Shown: in pieces, positions 36,520-45,064 of the stretch
Layout: each line of letters opens with the position of its first letter
Numbering within the stretch: position 1 is the first letter of the stretch
The notes under the pieces: model-generated
Database searches by the model: none
What the model was told of the DNA's origin: nothing
The model's input: only the letters and a program-made list of their open reading frames with translations
NCBI RefSeq assembly: GCF_019749375.1
Contig: NZ_JACWFE010000003.1
Coordinates: forward strand, 1-64,000
DNA: 64,000 nt
Direction of reading: 5' to 3'
Source: Bacillus sp. S/N-304-OC-R1
GTDB taxonomy: Bacteria; Bacillota; Bacilli; Bacillales; Cytobacillaceae
Program-made: the position numbers and the translations under genes

Positions 36520-36715
36520 CGTAGGGTTGTGGTGCGCAAAGATTAGGCAGGTCTCCTGGCTCATGGTCATTGCTTTTCTGCACCTTCCCATACTTTTGTA
36601 CAGTGGCATATTGCAGTAAGCTCCCATTTACAGTGGCGGGACCGCGTTGGATTTACACCAACTTCCCTTTTAAGTCTTCCTTGGAAGAAGACACCTATTC
36701 TCAAAATACATATGA
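36520..36715 (-). ncRNA. Cobalamin riboswitch
   Basis: The minus strand contains the conserved cobalamin aptamer elements: AAAAGGGAAG, GCGGTCCCGCCACTGTA, and the near-invariant B12 box AGCCAGGAGACCTGCC (36546-36561). It lies in the leader of btuF and the whole cob operon. With the downstream terminator it should act at transcription. The boundaries are approximate. Confidence 0.93.
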
Positions 36716-36733
36716 AATTTTTCCGCAATATTG

Positions 36734-36739
36734 ATTATA
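36734..36739 (-). promoter_or_regulatory. -10 element of the cobalamin operon promoter
   Basis: A perfect TATAAT on the minus strand just before the aptamer. A TTGACA lies further upstream, but at about 30 bp it is too far to pair, so the -35 is unclear. Confidence 0.4.
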
Positions 36740-36823
36740 CACTATATTTCTGAAAATGGAGCAGATTTTTGTCAATTTTTGTTTTCTATAACTTAAAGTG
36801 TCCAGAATTAAGACGTGAATAAT

Positions 36824-36849
36824 AAAAAGGCCAATAACTGCTATTGGCC
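36824..36849 (-). terminator. Terminator of the gene at 36841
   Basis: An 8-bp stem GGCCAATA/TATTGGCC followed on the minus strand by TTTTT. The stop codon lies inside the hairpin. Confidence 0.8.
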
Positions 36850-37617
36850 ATACATTTTCCATTCCCTCGATTTTTTATCAAAAACGAGCTTTGCAGCACA
36901 AGGCGTCTTGACGATATATTCATATTCCTCGTACATTTCGTCCATATCTGCAAAATCACCGATTGGCCAGATCGGAATCTCAATTTTTGCCCGGCTCTGG
37001 TCAATGTCTTTAATAGACAAGACTGCCCCTTCCCTCATTAGAGGCTTCAATGCTCGCAGAATGTCATTAGCAATAGGTGGATATGTTTTCTTTTTCTTCA
37101 GTCCGAGCAGAGACTTTTCAACCTTCGTTTGAACCATCTTTTCCGGGATAACCTCTCCAAGCATTCGGTAAAAGTCATTAAAATCTCGATAATATGTTTT
37201 ATTAAACCAGCCGTCATCATGAGCTAAGTAGACATAGCGATTACTTAAATTATTGTAAAATGGCGGTTTTAAATGTTCTTTCAAATGCCCGAGGTATAAA
37301 AGCTCTGCAATTGCCTGGCCAGAGAGTTCATTTAAATCCTCTTCCTCTTCGAAATCAATCCAGCAGAAATCACCATAGGTGTGTACATCTTTATCCATTA
37401 ACTTTTTCAGCTTGTCTTTTGATACATATTCATGTAAGGTGTGCATATTAAAGTCAGCATCATCGTAGCGATGCTTTAATAAGAGCAAATTGTTCAACGA
37501 ATGATACAAAGCCTGTGAAAACTCACCAAACTCTATTCCGTACGTCAAGACATACTGCTCTCGTTCATTTAGATGAATATAGATGATATCCCGAATATTA
37601 TGGTTCCTTTTTTTCAA
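36841..37617 (-). CDS. Conserved-looking protein of unknown function
   Basis: A 258-residue soluble protein that I do not recognise. It is rich in charged and aromatic residues (HLNEREQYVLTYGIEFGEF, WIDFEEEEDLNELSGQAIAELLYLGHL, YVYLAHDDGWFNKTYYRDF) and has no signal peptide or transmembrane helix. It starts with TTG at 37617, eight bases after GGAGG, and ends in a clear terminator, so it is a real single-gene unit. It lies between the cobalamin operon and mgtE without any obvious link to either. Confidence 0.8.
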   Translation of the reverse strand: MKKRNHNIRDIIYIHLNEREQYVLTYGIEFGEFSQALYHSLNNLLLLKHRYDDADFNMHTLHEYVSKDKLKKLMDKDVHTYGDFCWIDFEEEEDLNELSGQAIAELLYLGHLKEHLKPPFYNNLSNRYVYLAHDDGWFNKTYYRDFNDFYRMLGEVIPEKMVQTKVEKSLLGLKKKKTYPPIANDILRALKPLMREGAVLSIKDIDQSRAKIEIPIWPIGDFADMDEMYEEYEYIVKTPCAAKLVFDKKSREWKMYGQ

Positions 37618-37882
37618 TGGTGAAACCTCCGAACATATGATAACTGCTCTCCATCACGAAGAGATAATTTGCATGAAATATATATAAACAAAATGATCTT
37701 ATCAATAATAATTATATAAAGTATAGCTTATTTTAAAATTTCGCAAATAAAGTTTCAATTATATTTATCATAACGCCATTTCTTTCAATAGCAAAATTTT
37801 TTATAATAGGCATGGAAAGTATTAATATATGCTCCATTCAATTCATATATAACATCATTTCGGAGAAAGGAGTGTGAGACGA

Positions 37883-39241
37883 ATGATTCAGAATATGACT
37901 GAAAACCAAATCACTCTTCACATTATTAAATCATTAAAAGAAAATAAGAAAAAAGAGTTTGAAACCATTCTCGATGAATTGCAGCCTTATGATATTGCCC
38001 AAATATATGAAGATCTTCCCGAAAAGCATAAAACAAGATTTTTGATCTTTATGAATGTTGACCGTCTTGCTGATCTTATTCAGGAGCTTAGCAAAGAAGA
38101 TCAGCTTGAGGTTTTAAATAAATTAGGGATAGAGAAATCGGGTAAAGTATTAGATTTAATGGATAATGATGACTTAGCCCTTCTCTTGGATGATTTATCC
38201 CCTGAAAAAATAGCTTCGCTTCTTTCCGGAATGAAAAAAAGCGAATCCCAAATAGTTCAAGATATCATGAACTATCCTCCAGAAACAGCTGGAAGATTGA
38301 TGACCAACCGCTTCGTTTGGATCCGCGATTATTATACTGTAATAGATGCAGTTGGAAAGCTAAAATCTTTTGTAGAATTTGCTGAAACGATAAATTATTT
38401 ATATGTTATCGATCAGGATCGAAAGCTTGTTGGCGTTGTATCTTACCGTGATCTGCTTATTGCCGAGCCTGGAGAACTTATCAAGAATATCATGTATGAG
38501 CGAGTCATATCCGTTACTGTCACCACTGACCAAGAGGAAGTCGCAAGGCTCATTGAAAGATATGACTTTCTAGCCATCCCTGTCGTCAACGAAGACAATG
38601 TACTTATGGGAATCGCTACTGTCGACGATATCATTGACGTCGTCATTCAGGAAGCTAATGAGGATTTTGAAAAACTTTCTGCTACTGGGAAATCGATTGA
38701 TTTTGAAACAAAAGCTTTTGTAGCCGCCTACCGCAGGCTCCCATGGCTTATTTTGCTCTTATTTATCGGAATTTTATCAGGCAGTATCATTAGTGGTTTT
38801 GAAGAAACACTACAAAAGGTTGTTGCTCTCGCCTTTTTCATGCCAATGATTGCAGGAATGACTGGAAATACCGGAACACAATCCCTTGCAGTAGTTGTTA
38901 GAGGACTTGTTTCCAACGATATTGATAAAAAAGTTGTCACTAAACTGATTATGAGGGAATTTGGTGTTAGCTTAATAATCGGGACTATTTGCGGCATTCT
39001 AATTTACATCATTGCTTTCGTTTGGCAATCAAATGCCATTTTAGGAGCTGTTGTAGGCTGTTCCTTATTCCTGACTTTAATTATCGGAACGTTAGCAGGT
39101 ACTATTATTCCGCTTATTTTATATAAGCTTAAGATCGATCCTGCTGTTGCCTCGGGCCCATTAATTACTACATTAAATGATATTTTCTCACTTGTTACGT
39201 ATTTTGGAATTGCTACGATGTTTATCAAACACCTAATGTAA
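37883..39241 (+). CDS. mgtE: Magnesium transporter MgtE
   Basis: A 452-residue MgtE channel. It has an N-terminal helical MgtE-N domain (1-125), two CBS domains (about 130-255, YVIDQDRKLVGVVSYRDLL and VNEDNVLMGIATVDDII), and five transmembrane helices with the family sequence FFMPMIAGMTGNTGTQSLAVVVRGL. Mg2+ binding in the cytoplasmic part gates the pore. I chose the ATG at 37883, ten bases after AAAGGAG; the GTG at 37874 is too close. No M-box riboswitch is visible upstream. Confidence 0.95.
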   Translation: MIQNMTENQITLHIIKSLKENKKKEFETILDELQPYDIAQIYEDLPEKHKTRFLIFMNVDRLADLIQELSKEDQLEVLNKLGIEKSGKVLDLMDNDDLALLLDDLSPEKIASLLSGMKKSESQIVQDIMNYPPETAGRLMTNRFVWIRDYYTVIDAVGKLKSFVEFAETINYLYVIDQDRKLVGVVSYRDLLIAEPGELIKNIMYERVISVTVTTDQEEVARLIERYDFLAIPVVNEDNVLMGIATVDDIIDVVIQEANEDFEKLSATGKSIDFETKAFVAAYRRLPWLILLLFIGILSGSIISGFEETLQKVVALAFFMPMIAGMTGNTGTQSLAVVVRGLVSNDIDKKVVTKLIMREFGVSLIIGTICGILIYIIAFVWQSNAILGAVVGCSLFLTLIIGTLAGTIIPLILYKLKIDPAVASGPLITTLNDIFSLVTYFGIATMFIKHLM

Positions 39242-39273
39242 AGCGCGGATTATGTCCGTGCTTTTATTTTTTT
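39241..39273 (+). terminator. Terminator of mgtE
   Basis: A 9-bp stem AAGCGCGGA/TCCGTGCTT with one G-T pair, followed by TTATTTTTTT. Confidence 0.8.
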
Positions 39274-39386
39274 CGAAACCCTTACGTCTATTTATTCGTC
39301 ATATATTAAGATAGTTGGAAATACATTGAAAGGGTATTTCTTCTTTGTTAGGATGAATGGAGAATGAATGGAAAAAGGTGTTTGTT

Positions 39387-40580
39387 ATGAATAAATCAAT
39401 AAAAGTAGCAGAACGATTTGATTGGACCTTATGTCTGCTATTGTTCATATTTTTTATAATTAGTTGTTTTGCTATCTATAGCGGACAAGGGTCAGGTCAA
39501 TATGAGGGCAATTTCGTTTTAAGCCAAATTAAGAACTATGCTGTTGGCATTGCGATAATTGGAGTTGTCATGTATTTCGACAGTGAACAAATTAAGAAGC
39601 TTTCGTGGATCTTATATGGAATTGGTGTTGTGCTGCTTATCGGCCTTTTTGTTGCCCCTCTTGATTTAGTACCAAACATAAAGGGCGCAAGACTCTGGTA
39701 CCGAATTCCATTTCTTGGTTCTTTCCAGCCATCAGAATTTGTTAAGGTGTTCCTCATCATTACATTAAGCCGAGTAATCGTAACTCATTACGAAAAGTAT
39801 GTAGTGAAAACTCTAAAAACTGATTTTTTTCTTTTATTAAAATTAGGAGCAGTAACATCTGTTCCATTAGGACTTATTATCATTGACGATTTAGGTACTG
39901 CACTTGTCATTATTGCCATTCTAACCGGAATTATATTAGTTTCCGGAATTTCATGGAAAATTATTGTCCCTATTTATGGGCTTGGCGGTATTTTTGCAGG
40001 TATTGTTTTATACCTCGTTATTTGGGCACCTGATATACTGCAAAAATACTTGAAAGTAGAAACCTATCAATTTTTCCGTATTTATTCCTGGTTAGATCCA
40101 GCTGGCCACAAACAAGGAGCTGGTCTTCAGCTTTATAAATCCTTACAGGCAATCGGCTCCGGTCTATTAACAGGAAAAGGCTTTAGCGAAAGGCAAGTGT
40201 ATATTCCGGATAGCCATACCGATTTCATTTTTAGTGTGATTGGAGAAGAATATGGATTTATAGGCGGAAGTATCGTCATCAGCTTATTTTTCTTACTTAT
40301 TTACCATTTAACAAAAACAGCTCTCGAAACTCAGGACCCGTTTAATACTTACATTTGTGTAGGGATTATTTGCATGATTACCTTCCATGTGTTTCAAAAC
40401 ATCGGAATGACCATTCAGGTCTTGCCGATTACAGGAATTCCGCTTCCTTTTATTAGTTATGGGGGTAGTTCCTTGATGGGGAATATGATGGCAATGGGGC
40501 TAGTCTTCAGCATTCGTTATCATCATAAATCGTACATGTTTGCTAATGATTCAAAGTATGTAGCTAAGAAAGCTAATTAA
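39387..40580 (+). CDS. RodA/FtsW family (SEDS) protein
   Basis: A 397-residue membrane protein with about ten helices, of the SEDS family of peptidoglycan glycosyltransferases. Diagnostic segments are KGARLWYRIPFLGSFQPSEFVK, the catalytic Asp region FRIYSWLDPAGHKQGAGLQLYKSLQAIGSGLLTGKGF, DFIFSVIGEEYGFIG, and GIPLPFISYGGSSLMGNMMAMGL. It resembles RodA more than FtsW, but the true housekeeping rodA may be elsewhere. The ATG at 39387 follows AAGGTG. Confidence 0.92.
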   Translation: MNKSIKVAERFDWTLCLLLFIFFIISCFAIYSGQGSGQYEGNFVLSQIKNYAVGIAIIGVVMYFDSEQIKKLSWILYGIGVVLLIGLFVAPLDLVPNIKGARLWYRIPFLGSFQPSEFVKVFLIITLSRVIVTHYEKYVVKTLKTDFFLLLKLGAVTSVPLGLIIIDDLGTALVIIAILTGIILVSGISWKIIVPIYGLGGIFAGIVLYLVIWAPDILQKYLKVETYQFFRIYSWLDPAGHKQGAGLQLYKSLQAIGSGLLTGKGFSERQVYIPDSHTDFIFSVIGEEYGFIGGSIVISLFFLLIYHLTKTALETQDPFNTYICVGIICMITFHVFQNIGMTIQVLPITGIPLPFISYGGSSLMGNMMAMGLVFSIRYHHKSYMFANDSKYVAKKAN

Positions 40581-40581
40581 A

Positions 40582-40619
40582 ATAATAAAAATCGGGCAAG
40601 CCGCCCGATTTTTATTATG
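40582..40619. terminator. Bidirectional terminator
   Basis: A long stem, AAAAATCGGGC paired with GCCCGATTTTT and extended by A/T pairs, with T-runs on both strands. It separates two convergent genes. Confidence 0.88.
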
Positions 40620-41487
40620 CTGAACCTTTTAGATTTGCTTTATATCTTTGAACCTTTAGGATGGAATGAACAAAGAAATATAGAATAAAACATCCTAATA
40701 AGACAAGCCCGACAATGCTTAAATTTACAAGTTTTAAGATAACACTTGTTAGGGTAGCAATATAAATTCCACTAAGAAGGAGACTTATTTCTTTATTCTC
40801 ATAGTATCTCGTCAGCTTAGCGCCAAATGAAGAACCGATAAGTCCGCCTGCAACAAGCAATAAGCTTACTTTATAATTAATTGAAACCGTGAACGCGTAT
40901 GATAAAAAAGCGACAGGAACAATTAAAAAAATGGTAAAGAGGCTTGTTCCAATGGCTTTCTTTGGTTCGAACCCTAAGAAGGCAACAGAAAGTGGAACGA
41001 TGATAAAGCCGCCGCCTACACCTAATGTAGTGGAAACAAAGCCAGCAAAAGCACCTATGAAGATCATTTTTATGATGGATGGTGAAATAGGTTGTTTATT
41101 TTCATTCTCGGCTGACTTCTTGCCCTGCTTAAACATCTTCATCGCAAAATAGGATAGTAAAATAATATAGAAAATAGGGATAACCCATTCATCTAAGCCT
41201 CTGTTTTCTAAGAACATAACGAACGGCCTTGCAAGCTGAGTGGACGCAATTCCGCTTATTCCGAGAATAATCCCATTTTTCCACAGGATATTCTTAAGTT
41301 TAATATGTGTAGTAATACCTGAAAAGGATGTCCCAAGTGTGAACAACAGACTTGTCGTCACCGCTTCAATCGGAGAGTAGCCAAAAAGCATTAGTAAAGG
41401 CGTTAAGATAAATCCGCCTCCTACTCCAAAGAAGCCAGATAATACGCTAATACAAGCACCTAATAAAAAAAACAATAAGATTAGCAA
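40615..41487 (-). CDS. TauE/SafE family sulfite/anion exporter
   Basis: A 290-residue membrane protein with eight or nine helices and the internal repeat of the family (GFFGVGGGFILTPLLMLFGYSPIEAVTTSLL and FVSTTLGVGGGFIIVPLSVAFLGFEPKKAIGTSLF). It probably exports a sulfur-containing or organic anion. It starts with TTG at 41487 behind GAGGAG. There are no neighbours in the same direction. Confidence 0.88.
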   Translation of the reverse strand: MLILLFFLLGACISVLSGFFGVGGGFILTPLLMLFGYSPIEAVTTSLLFTLGTSFSGITTHIKLKNILWKNGIILGISGIASTQLARPFVMFLENRGLDEWVIPIFYIILLSYFAMKMFKQGKKSAENENKQPISPSIIKMIFIGAFAGFVSTTLGVGGGFIIVPLSVAFLGFEPKKAIGTSLFTIFLIVPVAFLSYAFTVSINYKVSLLLVAGGLIGSSFGAKLTRYYENKEISLLLSGIYIATLTSVILKLVNLSIVGLVLLGCFILYFFVHSILKVQRYKANLKGSA

Positions 41488-41634
41488 TGAAAAAACTCCT
41501 CACTGAATGTGATCTTTCTTATATTGTAGATGATTTATCCACATTATGCTAAATTTTTTCACATGGTGGGCGCATGACGAACAAGTTGGGAAATGCTATA
41601 CTTTCATTTAGTTTATTAAAGGAGAATATATTTT

Positions 41635-42213
41635 ATGTCTGAGATGATACACGCAATCGAAGGATGGTTAATGGAATATGGAGTATGGGGATTGTTTTTT
41701 GTATCCTTTGCAGATTCCTCCTTTTTTCCAATTCCTCCTGATGTTTTATTGATTCCAATGGGAATTTCAAATCCTGACAGTGTCATTAGGTATGCGTTTA
41801 TTACAACTGTAGCTTCTGTACTAGGCGCTATATTCGGCTGGTTTATCGGTAAAAAGTTAGGGCGCCCCGTCCTTAGATTAATTATTTCAGAGGAAAAAAT
41901 TCAAAAAGTAGAACACTATTTTTCTAAATACGGTCCTATGGCGATCCTCGTCTCAGCTTTTACGCCCATTCCGTATAAAGTGTTTACTATTTTTGCAGGG
42001 ATTTCTAAGGTTCCATTACGTGTTTTAGTCATTTGGTCTATTATCGGACGTGGAGCACGCTTCTTTTTAGAAGCTGCCTTTATTATCGTTCTTGGTGCAA
42101 AGGCAAAGCCCTTTATCGAAGAAAACTTCTCTTTAATCACTATTATTGGATCCATACTTATTGTAGTTGCGTATGTTATTTACCTTCTAATACGAAAGAA
42201 GAAGAAAAACTAA
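41635..42213 (+). CDS. DedA family membrane protein
   Basis: A 192-residue DedA/SNARE-associated family protein with about five helices (FADSSFFPIPPDVLLIPMGI; GAIFGWFIGKKLGR; AFTPIPYKVFTIFAGI). Members move lipids across the cytoplasmic membrane or maintain proton motive force. AAAGGAG precedes the ATG. An extended -10, TGCTATACT, is visible upstream. Confidence 0.9.
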   Translation: MSEMIHAIEGWLMEYGVWGLFFVSFADSSFFPIPPDVLLIPMGISNPDSVIRYAFITTVASVLGAIFGWFIGKKLGRPVLRLIISEEKIQKVEHYFSKYGPMAILVSAFTPIPYKVFTIFAGISKVPLRVLVIWSIIGRGARFFLEAAFIIVLGAKAKPFIEENFSLITIIGSILIVVAYVIYLLIRKKKKN

Positions 42214-42323
42214 TCAGCTCTTCCATTCAGTTAAAACACACTTAGTTTTATTATGGCGTATTTTTTTATAATACTTATTGTTTAATATTGACTTAGGAAG
42301 AATAGAATACTTTTTTCAAAACC

Positions 42324-42350
42324 GTCAGTGAGTTTTCTCACTGGCTTTTT
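42324..42350 (+). terminator. Terminator of the dedA-like gene
   Basis: A 7-bp stem CAGTGAG/CTCACTG with a TTTT loop, then GCTTTTT. It lies about 110 bases behind the gene. Confidence 0.75.
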
Positions 42351-42420
42351 CTCTTTAAAAGAAGGAAATAACTTCTAAATAGTGAACTAATACAATAACT
42401 ATTTTGTAGGATGTGGTAAT

Positions 42421-43071
42421 TTGAAAAAATATATAGTTCTGTTGGATATCCTTTTTTACGTTGTATTTCCTTTGGCCGTTTGGAACTTGGGCAGAGGCTT
42501 TATCGGAGACTATTTAGCAATGATTCTTTCAACAGTGCCTGGGATTCTCTACAGCTTGTACCGCTTCTTTGAGCTTAAGAAAGTAAATTTCTTCGGAATT
42601 TATTTACTAACAAATTTGCTCATTACCTTTCTTATCGATGTACTCGCTGGCTCAGCCATTCAGCTCCTATGGAATAACGTCATTTATTCTTATATTTTAG
42701 GGCTGATTTTCTTTGGAACTATTATTGCCAAGCGGCCTATTTTCTTATATATGGCGCTTGATTTAATAGAAATGCAGGGGCAAGATCGTTCCGAGATGAA
42801 ATCTCTCTTTTTTAGCAAAAGGATACGATCCATCTTTAGTTGGATTACGGCTGGCTTTGCTTTAAAGTTCATCATTCTTGCTGGAATAAAAACCTGGCTT
42901 ATTCAGGAATATGGTGTAGAAGCTTTTGATAAAGGAATTATCTTAAGACAAATATTAAATTGGGGATTTACGATTGTTTCGTTGAGCGGCTTTTATTTTA
43001 TCAATAAGGAGCTGGGAAATTCCTCCCCTTTCAACCAAAATGAAACGAATAAAGAGGAGAGCCCTATTTAA
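42421..43071 (+). CDS. VC0807-like membrane protein of unknown function
   Basis: A 216-residue protein with six predicted transmembrane helices. It resembles the VC0807 family (LDILFYVVFPLAVWNLGRGFIGDYLAMILSTVPGILYSLYRFF), whose function is unknown. It starts with TTG at 42421, behind AGGATGTGG. The tail after residue 195 is hydrophilic. Confidence 0.78.
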   Translation: MKKYIVLLDILFYVVFPLAVWNLGRGFIGDYLAMILSTVPGILYSLYRFFELKKVNFFGIYLLTNLLITFLIDVLAGSAIQLLWNNVIYSYILGLIFFGTIIAKRPIFLYMALDLIEMQGQDRSEMKSLFFSKRIRSIFSWITAGFALKFIILAGIKTWLIQEYGVEAFDKGIILRQILNWGFTIVSLSGFYFINKELGNSSPFNQNETNKEESPI

Positions 43072-43142
43072 AATAATCACCAAGGCTACCGAAAAAGATG
43101 ATAAGATATTTCTATTGAACATTTTTCAAGGAGCCATTGTCT

Positions 43143-44036
43143 ATGAACAACATCAAGTATTCAATCTTTATTTTCATAGGTGCCTGCAGCTATGGAATAT
43201 TAGCTTCCATCGTTAAAACAGGTCTAACAGCCGGTCATACCGTCTACGAACTAACCGGAAGTCAGTACCTTTTTGGCTTAGTCCTTCTTCTGCTCACTAT
43301 TCCTTTTATAAAAAAGGTTAAAGTTACGTTTAAGCAGGCAGGTTCTCTCATGTTAACCGGTACTGCTTTAAGCCTAACAGGAATTTTTTATGGATTAAGC
43401 CTTGAAAGAGTCTCCGCTTCTTTAGCCATTGTCCTCTTATTTCAATTTACTTGGATAGGCATATTGATTGAAGCGATTTATGAAAGAAAGCTTCCAAGCA
43501 GAAATAAAATTATCTCTGTTATCTTTCTAATTATTGGTACCATTTTTGCTAGTAATTTAATTACAAGTACAGGACAGACCCTTCAGATTGATGGTTTTAT
43601 TTACGGTTTATTGTCTGCCGTAACTTATGCAGTATTTATATTTGCCAGCGGGAAAGTGGCTGCAGGTGTCCCTAGCATTCAGCGCAGTATTTTTATCACA
43701 CTTGGCGGGCTTCTCGTTCTTCTGTTTGTTGCTGGACCAGTACTGCTTAAAAATGGTATTCATTTAGACGGATTGTGGAAGTATAGCCTATCAATGGCCT
43801 TTTTTGGAGCAATTTTTCCTATTGTTCTATTTGCAATTGGAACCCCGAAAATTGATGCAGGGTTGGCTACAATTGTTGGCTCAGTAGAGCTGCCTGCAGC
43901 CATTGTTGCAGCCATGCTAATATTGGGCGAGAAAATCTCAAGTGCCCAAATGATCGGGATTACGCTTATTTTAATTGGCATTTCTATTCCCCAGCTGCGA
44001 TTTATTAAAATATCACGAAATAGATTAGGAACATAA
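43143..44036 (+). CDS. DMT/EamA family exporter
   Basis: A 297-residue transporter with ten predicted helices in two EamA repeats (first repeat ending GIFYGLSLERVSASLAIVLLFQFTWIG, second ending VGSVELPAAIVAAMLILGEKISSAQMIGITLILIGI). It exports a metabolite or drug that cannot be named from the sequence. AAGGAG lies nine bases before the ATG at 43143; a TTG at 43137 is less likely. Confidence 0.9.
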   Translation: MNNIKYSIFIFIGACSYGILASIVKTGLTAGHTVYELTGSQYLFGLVLLLLTIPFIKKVKVTFKQAGSLMLTGTALSLTGIFYGLSLERVSASLAIVLLFQFTWIGILIEAIYERKLPSRNKIISVIFLIIGTIFASNLITSTGQTLQIDGFIYGLLSAVTYAVFIFASGKVAAGVPSIQRSIFITLGGLLVLLFVAGPVLLKNGIHLDGLWKYSLSMAFFGAIFPIVLFAIGTPKIDAGLATIVGSVELPAAIVAAMLILGEKISSAQMIGITLILIGISIPQLRFIKISRNRLGT

Positions 44037-44045
44037 TAGCTTTAT

Positions 44046-44069
44046 AGGAGGGTCTTCCCTCCTTTTCTT
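44046..44069 (+). terminator. Terminator of the EamA gene
   Basis: A 7-bp stem AGGAGGG/CCCTCCT with a TCTT loop and TTTTCTT. Its position just before the next gene could also reduce read-through. Confidence 0.7.
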
Positions 44070-44097
44070 ATATATTATGAAAAATGGAGGGAAGAAC

Positions 44098-44724
44098 ATG
44101 ATCTTCAAAGAAACGATTGTATCCGATGAGGAGCTTCGGACATTATTAGGAACACCAAGCAAAAATGTCGAAAATAAAACGATAAATCATCTTGACCATC
44201 ATTGCTGCGACTTCATTTCAAAATCACCTATAATATTTGTTTCTACTGCTGATGCAAATGGATATTGTGATACTTCTCCTAGAGGGGATGCTCCTGGCTT
44301 TGTCCATATTATTGATCATCAGCATTTCGTGATTCCAGAAAGGCCCGGAAACAAGCGAATGGATTCACTAAGAAATATTCTTGCCAATCCCCATATAGGT
44401 TTAATTTTTATCATTCCAGGCCTTGAAGAAACACTGAGGATTAATGGGAAAGCTTGTGTGATTAGAGACACTGAGATTCTAAATAAAATGGCTGTTAACG
44501 GAAAGCCTCCTTTGCTTGGCATCGGTGTCCAAGTTGAAGAATGCTATATTCATTGTGCAAAAGCCTTTAAACGTTCGAAACTTTGGCATGCTGAAACTTG
44601 GCTGACAAAAGATGAGCTGCCATCCCCCTCTCATATACTAGCTGCCCATATTAACTTGCCGGAAATAACAGAAGAATCGATCCTTGCATCACTTCAAGAA
44701 AGCTATACAAAAAGACTTTATTAA
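44098..44724 (+). CDS. Pyridoxamine 5'-phosphate oxidase-family flavoprotein
   Basis: A 208-residue FMN-binding split-barrel protein of the PPOX type (FVSTADANGYCDTSPRGDAPGFVHIID, VIPERPGNKRMDSLRNILANPHIGLIFIIPG, ETLRINGKACVI). The substrate is not known for this subfamily. I chose the ATG at 44098, behind GGAGGGAAGA. Confidence 0.87.
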   Translation: MIFKETIVSDEELRTLLGTPSKNVENKTINHLDHHCCDFISKSPIIFVSTADANGYCDTSPRGDAPGFVHIIDHQHFVIPERPGNKRMDSLRNILANPHIGLIFIIPGLEETLRINGKACVIRDTEILNKMAVNGKPPLLGIGVQVEECYIHCAKAFKRSKLWHAETWLTKDELPSPSHILAAHINLPEITEESILASLQESYTKRLY

Positions 44725-44750
44725 ACAAAAGGGAAAAGATGAAAAAAGTA

Positions 44751-44788
44751 AAAAACTGTCGATGTTTTATACATTCGACAGTTTTTTT
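44751..44788 (+). terminator. Terminator of the PPOX gene
   Basis: An 11-bp stem AAAACTGTCGA/TCGACAGTTTT followed by more T. Confidence 0.85.
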
Positions 44789-44893
44789 ATTTTTGGTTGT
44801 GTTAAATTATGCACTTGTTGATTGCAGCGGAAATCAACGGCTACGTTTAACAGAGCCTTATTTTTTAATTCAATTATCAGGGGGAAATATCCT

Positions 44894-45037
44894 ATGAAAA
44901 GTCTTCGGCTCAAACTGCTCCTAAGCTTTGGGATCATTATCGTTTTAACATTAACTGTATCCCTTATTAATTCGTTTATTATTCGTCGATTAATAACGAT
45001 ACAGAAGACATCCTATCAGAACAGCTTCCAACCTTAA
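44894..45037 (+). pseudogene. Remnant of a membrane sensor or chemoreceptor gene
   Basis: A 47-codon frame, MKSLRLKLLLSFGIIIVLTLTVSLINSFIIRR..., behind GGGGGAAA. It looks like the first transmembrane helix of a receptor or kinase. After residue 36 the reading frame seems shifted: another frame continues DTEDILSEQLPTLIHDEQWK, then runs into the 3' end of the opposing EAL-kinase gene. The rest of the protein is missing, so I call it a decayed 5' fragment. Confidence 0.55.
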
Positions 45038-45064
45038 TTCATGATGAACAGTGGAAAAGACCCC

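Noticed and set aside
36418-36627. Small gene or longer btuF N-terminus upstream of btuF
   Set aside because: The region is the cobalamin riboswitch and its terminator. The lipoprotein signal starts at 36397 behind GGAGG.
37618-37882. M-box magnesium riboswitch before mgtE
   Set aside because: None of the conserved M-box segments is visible, and only an A/T-rich promoter region is present.
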